DNA from: Spizellomyces punctatus DAOM BR117
Taxonomy: Eukaryota; Chytridiomycota; Chytridiomycetes; Spizellomycetales; Spizellomycetaceae
Direction of reading: 5' to 3'
Length of the DNA stretch: 64,000 nucleotides
NCBI RefSeq assembly: GCF_000182565.1
Contig: NW_015971554.1
Location: forward strand, 35,819-99,818
The translations under genes and the position numbers were made by a program. The notes under the pieces are model-generated. The model searched no databases and had not been told where the DNA came from. It saw only the letters and a list, made by a program, of their open reading frames with translations. Every line of letters starts with the position of its first letter. Within the stretch, counting starts at the first letter, position 1. Of this stretch, positions 56,200 to 64,000 are shown one piece after another.

Positions 56200-56331
56200 T
56201 GTCGCCGATGGGTTTGCAAATGGACAAAGCAGCGAAAGTGGTGCTCCAGATCAAGGCCAAAAGTCCGGTCTCCAAGGCAACAAGGAAACGCGAAGGTCGC
56301 CTTGTCGTGGGCGCTTCTCGAGACCACAAAG

Positions 56332-57764
56332 ATGGTCCATTCGACATTGGGACGTTTGACGTTGAACCGTGTGGAATGTCGTCTATTGCAAAGGCCACCA
56401 GTATGTCGAAGAATTTGCAGCCGAACAGATATTCTTGTGCCGAGGCAGCGGCCCATTCGTGCATCTGCGACCCCTTGGACTCGTCCGTCAGCGTCGATTG
56501 CAAAGTACCAAAAGTCTGAGCTTTCCCACCACACCACTAGACGAACAAGTGTCACCACCACGGAAAACACACCTGCATCTATACAGCCTTCACCGTCATT
56601 GTCAACAGAAGTCCAAAAGACCATTTCGCCATCTTGGATAGAAAAATGCCCGTCATCCATACAACCTTATCTCCACCTTATCCGTTTGGACAAACCTGCT
56701 GGAACATATCTTCTCTACCTCCCATGCACGTGGTCGATTGCCATGGCCGCATATGCAGCGCATGGTGCAATATCACCGACCACGACGGTGTGGTATCTCG
56801 CTGTGTTTGGAACTGGCGCTCTCGTCATGCGTGGCGCTGGCTGCACCATCAATGATATGTGGGATAGGGATATTGACAAAAGGGTATGGACACTACCCAG
56901 GGAGTCACATTATTGACAGCTTGTTGAGTGTTCTGCTCTCATAGGTTTCGAGAACAAGGTCCAGACCACTCGCTGCCGGAGTCATCACACCTTTCAAAGC
57001 GCTAGTTTTCCTTGGTGGTCAGCTTAGCTTGGGATTGGCTGTGTTACTGCAGTTGAATTGGTATAGGTAAGTCTCTGAGGATTCATGAATTTATGTATGG
57101 TTCATGAGCTAACAGATTGGTTGACACTTAGCATTTTCCTCGGCTCGGCATCTCTCATTTTGGTAACCACATACCCCCTTATGAAACGGGTTACCTATTG
57201 GCCTCAAGCCGTTTTAGGCATGACTTTCAACTACGGAGCAATGTTAGGATGGTCTGCCATGCTTGGAAGTTGTAACTGGGCTGTGTGCCTGCCATTATAT
57301 GCTGCAGGTATCAGTTGGACATTGGTCTACGATAGTATATACGCGCTACAAGTAAGTCACCACATTTATTAATTTAACAAAATGCCATGATATAAACAAC
57401 CTCGCAGGACAAGGCAGATGACATTAAGGCCGGCGTCAAATCAACAGCCTTGAGGTTTGGGGCATACGCTAAACCGTGGCTGACAGGATTCGCAGCTTCG
57501 ACAGTCGGTTTCCTCTCCTTGGCGGGTTATATGAATTCACAAGGGTTGCCCTTCTATGCCATATCGGTCGGCGGGGCAACCGCCCATTTTGCTTGGCAAT
57601 TGGTAACGCTAAAAGTAGATGACCCGAAGGATGCGTGGGGAAAGTTCAAGTCAAATGTCACCTTAGGAACTATCGTTTTTGGGGGCGTGATAACGGATAT
57701 CATTATTAGGAAATGGCTTGAAGATAGGGAAACAAGTCCGGCTAAAGGAGCCGATAAGGTTTGA
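56332..57764 (+). CDS. COQ2: 4-hydroxybenzoate polyprenyltransferase, mitochondrial
   Basis: Membrane prenyltransferase that attaches the polyprenyl tail to 4-hydroxybenzoate in ubiquinone synthesis. Four exons. Start ATG 56332 gives a long basic presequence. Visible: [40 protein letters not shown] with DIDKR (first Asp-rich motif NDxxDxxxD), [53 protein letters not shown] then [18 protein letters not shown] (second Asp-rich motif), and a final helix-rich part with [18 protein letters not shown]. Eight or nine membrane helices. All metal-binding Asp residues are present. It is divergent from uL3m with 132 bp between the start codons. Confidence 0.95.
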
Positions 57765-57887
57765 CACGCGTAGATGACATGGCGTAAGAGTGGGGAGGGA
57801 TATTTTGGCGCCGGATATAGGTCGTCGATAGATGCAACATAAAGCTGCCGATAATAGATTGCAGACGGGGCCATGTAGACACATAAT

Positions 57888-59637
57888 TTAGATAGTATCC
57901 GTCAGCCCGGCATGTTGTCGAATTTTTTTGATCAATGCACGCTTCATAAATTGCTCCCTAGCTAGACTTCGTACATTCTATGAAAGAATCAGCGAGCAAC
58001 CGCATGTCAGCGTTGACGAAGCATACTGATATTGTCCCAAGGAGGCAAGATCGTACCTTCAAGAAAGCTGCGGACTCTATCTTTTCCGCGTCGAGTGCTT
58101 TCCCAAGATAATACAATGCATCATCTATGGCGTGATCCTCAGCAACAAGCTCATACAATCTGAAAGAAATTGAATTAAAAATATAGCTAGTCCATTTTTG
58201 TAAACATGAACTTACTGGTTGTAAACAACCGTAGAACCTCCAATCACATCATCAACATTTACATCCGGTTGCTGGCGCAGCGCGTCAATGGACTCGCTTA
58301 ATTCTTTGTTTTTCTGTTGCAATAACTCAATATTGTTCTTTACGTTCGCCTGTGGAAAGAGCCAAGAAATTGAGCTTCTATCCAATCTAGAAAGTCGATA
58401 AAACTCATTGATTAGAATCACGTACCTCTTCCTGGCCCAACTTTTGTATCATCTCAGATATTGCGGTCTCTCCTTCAGTCAGTCGCCTATTCACAAGTAA
58501 AAGCCTTTCAATGTCTGCTGGTATTGCGGCATTCAGTTCGCGTTGGCGATGTCGGAGTCTGTCCTTCACCGCCTCCCGCAACGCATTCAACTTGGCTGCA
58601 CGCTCGTCTAGTGCTGACTGGTATGCCTGTCCGTCTAGAGCGGCCGCAAGAGGTTTAGCTGGTATAGGCGGTGGAGGTGTACTCTGCGATCGGTGTGGTA
58701 GAGGTTGTTGATGTGGACTGCCAGCTCTTCCAGTTAGGACATAAGAGGGAGGTGGTGGTACTGGTGGAGGCTGAGCGCCGGGTGGAGGCGTAGAGTGTCG
58801 GCGGGGATCGGGCATATTCAATTGTTGTTGCGTCTGCTGGGGGTAGTAGTTGACGGATGCTTGTGCATAGTTTTGACGATTTACGTTTGGATAGGGCTGA
58901 GGAGAGCCGCCGACGGGTTGGGTAGTATTCGCGTATCCAGGAGGTGGGTAGGTCGAAGGTGTCGCGCTTGGAGGATTCGGATTGTTGGGCTTGGTGTAAA
59001 CGGGAGGTTCCAGAGCAAATATCTCTTGAAGGGTACGCATGAACTGCAGTATATTTGACTCCTGTACAAATCCGATTTTAGTAAACCGCTCAATAGAAGC
59101 CACCCTCCTTCGACATGATGCCCCAGCCAGTACCCTACCTCACTGTTCATATGCCAATAAGCCAAATAGGGATGATAAATCTTTCCACTCAAATCAACAT
59201 GCTTGCTCGCCCGTACAAGCATACTAGATGTTGGAGTTACAAAGCATATTGGAGGTTGAGCTGGGTACGTGTACGGCACCCACGCTGCGATGGGTATATT
59301 ATAGGTAACACCGCGGAATTTAATAGGAATGGTGCCGTGTAAGCAGAGGAGGACAACCGTTCTGCCATCCTCGTGAGCTGTAGGGACTATGATGAGCAGG
59401 ACAAACAAAAGAAGTATTGGCCTGACACCTACTGTATGTGTCGGTCTTTGGGGCCAAACCGTTAAAGTTGACGAGAACAGTGTCCGCATCTCGAAAAACA
59501 CGGTCACGATGGTGATACTGGAAAAAAGAGTAAGTGAAGCGGAATATGAGTGCTCGGTAGTGGGAAGCTGACCAAGTCAATTTGTAACAATTTACCGGTC
59601 CTAGCACCCCGCGCAACCAATCGCGCGTCGCTTCCAT
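57888..59637 (-). CDS. VPS23: TSG101/Vps23, ESCRT-I subunit
   Basis: Ubiquitin-binding ESCRT-I core protein. About eight exons; start MEATRDWLRGVL at 59637, stop at 57888. The UEV domain shows DTYSYEDGRTVVLLCLHGT-type strands, GVTYNIPIAAWVPYTYPAQP, PICFVTPTSSMLVRASKHVD, GKIYHPYLAYWH. A long Pro/Gln-rich linker (PPGAQPPPVPPPPSY) follows, then the coiled coil (ERAAKLNALREAVKDRLRHR) and a steadiness box at the C-terminus: IDDALYYLGKALDAEKIESA, FLKNVRSLAREQFMKRALIK and KIRQHAGLTD. The linker has repeated PPP segments that could bind SH3/WW partners. Complete. Confidence 0.95.
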
Positions 59638-60366
59638 TGGCAGCTGAAGGGCACTTTCGATTCCAGTTCACTGCTCCTCAATCTAGATCCTTCACGGGCG
59701 AAATGCGGGTTTGGTTCCAAAGGCAACTGTTGCTAATTCTGCGTGTAGGATATGTCGCGGTGATCGTGGTGGTGAGCTGCTTGCGGGTATCCGACGCAAT
59801 CGCAGGCTGATTGAGGCTTAGGTGACGATTTCACGTGATTTGAACCAAACGAACATTGGCAAAATAAACAAAATAAACAAAAGGAATGCCAAGCAAAAAG
59901 TATGATATGCAGCGTACAAAGGAATATGCATCAGACCACTGTATCTCTCTCATTTGATGCCAAGATCCTTGGCCGTTCAATTCTATTCCTTCATTGTTAT
60001 TTCTGTAGAACATTGGCCGCCTATTCCGATCATCGGCAGTGTTGAAAGATTCCAAATGATGACCAAAAATGCTGCAGTTGAGGGCGCTTGTGATTGTAAA
60101 AGTAGTGTCCAACACAAGACTGTTACACTTTGCTTCACGAGTCTCTCAGCGCGCATCCTTCATTGGCTTTCATCGCCAAATGTGGGTGTGCGAGAGGCTT
60201 CTCCTATGCTTTTAAGAAACGGTAGCAGTCTCAAAGTCAGGCAATAATCGAACTTGTAAGCCTGCCGCAATCATGGTATTGTCAAAGTCAATGTGGTTTC
60301 AATTTAAAAAGAAAAAAAAAGATTGATATATACAACGAGTATGAGTGCTAAATACTCGGGTCAAAT
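59638..60366. other. Intergenic region between TSG101 and the PPxY protein
   Basis: About 730 bp, the upstream region of TSG101 and the 3' end of the next minus-strand gene. It contains a short tandem caaaataaa repeat at about 59860-59880 and an A-rich run near 60305-60320. Small open frames in it look random. No TATA box or RNA gene was seen. Confidence 0.4.
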
Positions 60367-61146
60367 CTATTCAGTCCGCTGTCGTATCCGCTCTTTTCGT
60401 CTTCGCAGTAGTCTCACAGATGGATCGGCCTCTCTCAGATCCAATTCAGCTGATCCGGAATCAGTTTCGGTAACTGATTGCACTGAGGCCAATGGGTGTA
60501 CCGAGGATGATGATGATTCGGAAAGTCTGGGGACTTGAGCGATGATAGCAGAGACGTCTGGATTGTTCGATAGTGGTGCAGTGGCATGGAAGGGAAGGTC
60601 GCTTGGTAGCGATGGCGAATCTGGACTAGAGAACCCCAGTGGAAGCAACGCTACTAAGGTTGCACCAGCAAACATCAACACAAAAAAGGCAGAAAAGAAG
60701 TAGCCTCCCCAACGTTCCATCCAATCGTCCTCCTCAAATTCTGAAAAGTTTGCTAGAAAGGAAATGTATCAGTACCAGCACTCTGAAGCCATGTCCTTGC
60801 GACCGTCCCCGTCTCAAACTGTGTGTCGCAAAAAGGCTGTCATACCTGCAGGTGGCACAACTTCGCCGTATGTAGGTAACAAGTCCTGTCGCTCCTCGGC
60901 TTCATAGTATGGTGGTGGATCATCGTCGTAGTAACCTTGTAACTCGGATGTAGACAAGCGAGGTGGTATAGAATATATGAGTGGTGTGTTATCGTCGTCG
61001 CGGCTTGGGAGGGGACTCGTCGGGCAGGAAGAGGACAATGTCGAGTACAGGGTAGACGAATGCGGATTTGTAGAGTGATAGGGCGTATGGGATACGAGAA
61101 GCGGTGTTCTCTCGTCACTCCGTCGTGGGGCGTAACTCGCCGTCAT
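60367..61146 (-). CDS. Single-pass membrane protein with PPxY motif, possible Rsp5/NEDD4 adaptor
   Basis: Two exons joined near 60845/60750; start ATG 61146. The N-terminal half is disordered, rich in Ser/Thr/Pro, with a dileucine-like ERTPLLV and the motif YYDDDPPPYYEAEER, which includes PPxY, closely followed by LLPTYGEV (an LPxY variant). One hydrophobic helix, YFFSAFFVLMFAGATLVALL, follows near 60660-60720, then a Ser/Asp/Pro-rich tail ending LRRRKERIRQRTE. PPxY and LPxY motifs bind the WW domains of HECT ligases, and small membrane proteins with paired PY motifs (Bsd2, Tre1, Ndfip) are known adaptors. The helix number here is one, not three as in Ndfip. Function is inference from motifs. 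Confidence 0.65.
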
Positions 61147-61361
61147 CGTTCCTTGCGGATGTGTGCTTTCCTTTGGGGGTAGGAAAACTTCAAGAACGAC
61201 CAGAAAGACTCTCCACAGCAGTGTGACATTTGACCTGAGGCACAGTTACATTATCAGCGGCACAGTAAATCTTATTTTATATGACTGTGCCATTCCCAAG
61301 GTGAAGTTTGTGGGCGGTCGCCCCGCTGGCCATCCTCTTGTTTGGGCCATCTTTTTGCATC

Positions 61362-62792
61362 ATGATGCGTCCTCCCGGCCGTCTTGCGTACCTTGCCGGT
61401 TTCCTTTTTGCCGTGGCATTGTTGGCTGGAGGCTGCAACGCGTACTCTTCTGCGTACAAGGTCAAGAGACTTGAGGAGAAGAGTAGTAGAAATGGACTCA
61501 AACTTAATGCGGAAGATTTCGACCTGTTCACGGAGGCACCGCGAAACTACTCTTTCTTTGTTACATTAACTGCACTTGCACCAGAAATGGGATGTGCGCC
61601 TTGCAGGTAATTGAAGTTTTTGTAGCAATCATCGACTCTTGGAGTGCCAACTGTGGCGGACGTTGGTTGTAGACAGTTCGATAGTGAGTTCAAGCTGGTC
61701 GCTTCCTCATGGGGACGCGTTGCTGTCCCAGGTAAATTGTACTTTGGGACAGTGGACTTTAGTGATGGACGCGAGGTCTTTCAAAAGGTAAACTACCAGG
61801 GTCCCACGTACCTCCTGTGTTGTGAATGCTGAGATCTGCTGCTGATAGCTCCATGTCACAAACGTACCAATGGTCCTTCACTTTCCGCCAACCGAAGGAC
61901 CCGACGCAACGGGTTCAGACCAGTACGAGCTGTACGACCTCAACAGACGGTGCGTGCTTGTCCCTTTAAAGCACCGATCTTGAACTCACCGGTCGGTTAC
62001 CTTTTGTTGTACAGGGGCCTGTCTGCAGAAGCCCTCGTCGAACATGTAGAAAAGGCGGCCCACGTAAAGGTAAAAACTAGTCTACTTAACTTATATAAAG
62101 GAATTATTTCTTACTCCATGCTACGTTCATCAGTTCCCATTGCGAAGGCCGATCAATTTTGCATATTATGCTACAGTTGCCATATCAATCTTGGGACTGC
62201 TCGCTCTGCTCAAGCTTGTAGCTGGCCACTTACTAGTACTAGTCCAAAATCGCAAAATCTGGTCCACCGCAGTTATTGTATGTACGCGCTTTGAGCTTTA
62301 CTCATTCTTCAGACAAAATAGGTTCTAATTTGTCATTGGTGTAGGGATGGACAATACTTATGTGCTCCGGACATATGTGGAATTCCATTCGTGGTCCCCC
62401 GTACACCGGAGTACGTAACAATCGCCCGGAAATCGTTGCCCCCGGCTTCCAGAATCAATTTATTTTGGAAAGTCAGATTGTTGGCCTATTGTGTAAGTGT
62501 CGTATCCGTTCAATCCTTCTTGACGACATTAATACTTGGCAACAGATGCGGCAGCTGCTGTAATGTTTGTGGCTCTGGTGAAGAAGACCCCTGGTATCTC
62601 GGATCCAGCCATGCAACGCACCGCGGTTTTAGGATTTGTATTTGGATTTATAGTGCTGTACTCATTTTTGCTGCGGTTCTTCAGACTCAAAAATGGGTCA
62701 TATCCCTTTAAATTGGTACGTCAAAGGACTCGATGAGATCTCATAACGTTACAACTCTGCTAACCTCGACACTTCATTCATAGCTCTTTTAA
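61362..62792 (+). CDS. OST3: Oligosaccharyltransferase subunit Ost3/Ost6 (MagT1/TUSC3 family)
   Basis: Thiol oxidoreductase subunit of the ER N-glycosylation complex. About seven exons. ATG 61362 opens a signal peptide (LAYLAGFLFAVALLAGGCNA). The thioredoxin-like domain has TALAPEMGCAPCRQFDSEF, with the CxxC pair formed across an intron (TGC AG | A), and KLYFGTVDFSDGREVFQK. Then come four membrane helices: INFAYYATVAISILGLLALL, a block with CSGHMWNSIRGPPY then ESQIVGLL, AAAAVMFVALVKKTPG, and GFVFGFIVLYSFLLRFF. The final exon encodes only LF and a stop (tag | CTC TTT TAA). The GHMWNxIRGPPY motif is the family signature. Both active-site Cys are present. Confidence 0.93.
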
Positions 62793-63760
62793 GTTGTTAC
62801 TTCTGGGGTGAATGCGAGCCTCGTGTATGTAAATCTGGGAATGAATAACTACAATATGGAGGCCCTTGATACATGGCAGACTGTTGCGCCGTCATATTCC
62901 TATCCACTCATCTATTAGAATTTGTCGATTGTAGACACCCCACATTCCCGTCGCTGGTATCTGTAGGGTCACCCGGTAACACGCCCTCAAACACCTTTTT
63001 ACTTTGATACCTTACCCTCAGGCTCAAGTTCCAACTATGTACCTCCCCTTCACCACAGGTTGACTGATTGGAAAACGACCCGGGTGTGTAGGGACAGCTT
63101 GTAAACTGGACCTTCTGAGATCCACTGCAATTTTTGTCGGATCTGGGCTATGCAAGGCTGATCCAAATACCACAAATGTACCAAAGGAGCTTGAATCTGG
63201 CACCAATCGCTCTTGGGGCATGAAGCAATCCAGGAGGAGGCCAAGACATCTTCAGAAAAATCCGTCGTTGCAACTGTCGAAAAAAAGAATCCGCCCCAGC
63301 TTACCAAATCTCGTTTCATTTTTGCCCAAAAATGCATTGCGTCGCGCTTGCGGGCAGGCAGTTTCTTCTTGCAGCCATCTCACCCAGGCTGGTGGTCGAT
63401 TCGCAAGAGCGCATCCTTGTACGAAGCACAGTCTACTATCCCTCGTTTTTCTTGTTCTCCAGTCCATCGCTTTCAGCTACTTTGACTACAGTGCCCTTGG
63501 AATTCTCATTGTGACTCTGGACCTTCCCTCCTTTGCAGTTGCGCGGACGTGTTCTCCGCAAAAGCTTCTTTTGATTTCCGTATCCCGTCCGAGCTCTGAT
63601 CGGACATCCGTCCATCTTTCTGAGAGGATTCTTTTCCTTATATTTGTTTTAACTTGCTCATATTCCTTGTTTTTGCATTATTCGTGCTTATACCTTTCTG
63701 TCCGTGTGTTTGAGCCACGACCGCCCAGAACTGGTACGATAAGCTCCCTCCGTTGTCCTC
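62793..63760. other. Long intergenic/leader region before the last gene
   Basis: About 970 bp. A stretch rich in C and T occupies about 63440-63760 (for example ctttcttgttctcc-like tracts, tttccgtatcccgtccg), consistent with a long 5' leader. The minus-strand open frames here (63024-63337) have no recognisable domain. No RNA gene seen. Confidence 0.4.
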
Positions 63761-64000
63761 CATGTCGGCTCCGTCCGCGAATGTTGCGAATAGTGATCCG
63801 ACATCAACAACTCCTTTGCAACTTCCTAAAATATTGTCCAGTCCTAACCAAGAAGAGCCGTTGGTAAACCACTTCGAGTCTTTGGTAAATATGAATCCAG
63901 CTGGATCGCCGAACGCTCCCCAGGTTGCCCCCGCTACTCCCGATGCTCCGCTTCCGTCCTACTACGAGCAGCAGTTGGCACGTTTGCAGAACTCGATCTC
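63761..64000 (+). CDS. Unrecognised protein, N-terminal part (runs off the window)
   Basis: ATG 63761 follows a long pyrimidine-rich leader and the frame is open to the window edge. The 80 visible residues are low-complexity, rich in Pro, Ser, Asn and Ala (MSAPSANVANSDPTST, SYYEQQLARLQNS at the end), as in the disordered start of a transcription factor or regulatory protein. The last bases read as a helix start. Nothing decides a family. Confidence 0.45.

Noticed and set aside
62900-63340. Minus-strand frames of 65-95 codons
   Set aside because: No domain, no splice partners and located in a probable leader region.
1-64000. Search for CRISPR arrays, insertion sequences, transposon ends, riboswitches and secondary-metabolite clusters
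   Set aside because: No regular spacer arrays, terminal inverted repeats, reverse transcriptase/transposase frames or recognisable riboswitch cores were seen; gene content is housekeeping and eukaryotic.

Overview
The window is nuclear DNA from a fungus with a compact, intron-rich genome. Most genes are split by introns of about 50-130 bp with GT...AG ends, intergenic gaps are mostly 100-500 bp, and neighbouring genes are often divergent or convergent. Fungal signatures are VPS68, HRT3/FBXO9 and a fungal-style OST3. Other genes are of kinds common in amoebae and animals but, from general knowledge, lost from yeasts and most Dikarya: a C-terminal EH-domain EHD ATPase, a PLGRKT-like protein, an HDAC8-like deacetylase, an animal-type acetate CoA-transferase, full-length striatin and a villidin-like actin-binding protein. 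This mix suggests an early-diverging, probably zoosporic (chytrid-like) fungus. That placement is inference from gene content only.

Layout. 1-10 kb: end of a TFIIIC-like gene (+), MsrA (-), VPS68 (+), Rab1/YPT1 (-), EHD (-), CoA-transferase (-). 10-16 kb: striatin (-), an unknown membrane protein (-) whose start codon is 20 bp from that of FBXO9/HRT3 (+). 16-25 kb: the large REV3 gene (-) and PLGRKT-like (-). 25.4-31.1 kb: a villidin-like gene (+). 31.7-33.4 kb: an intronless secreted BBE-type FAD oxidoreductase (+). 34-40 kb: RidA (+), HDAC8-like (-) with a 15-nt microexon, CDT2 (+). 40-45.2 kb: two F-box/LRR genes facing apart with a doubtful small gene between. 45.5 kb: tRNA-Arg(ACG) (-). 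45.7-51 kb: NDUFA7-like (+), SLC45/sucrose-type transporter (-), beta-carbonic anhydrase (+). 51-54.7 kb: a coiled-coil protein with a 31-32-residue repeat (-), a small membrane protein (-), a coiled-coil protein with faint SYCP3/COR1 resemblance (+). 54.8-64 kb: mitochondrial uL3 (-) and COQ2 (+) sharing a short divergent promoter, TSG101/VPS23 (-), a PPxY membrane protein (-), OST3 (+), and the start of an unrecognised gene (+).

The genes are ordinary cellular functions and do not form a metabolic cluster. Recurrent themes are membrane traffic (VPS68, YPT1, EHD, TSG101), ubiquitin ligase adaptors (FBXO9, two FBXLs, CDT2, a PPxY protein), mitochondria (MsrA, CoA-transferase, PLGRKT, NDUFA7, uL3m, COQ2) and genome maintenance (REV3, CDT2). 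The most notable item is the villidin-like gene: a coronin-like beta-propeller, three PH domains, about five gelsolin-like domains and a villin headpiece in one reading unit. Exon joins were inferred by eye from splice signals and protein continuity. Gene ends are mostly firm, and some starts and one junction are not.
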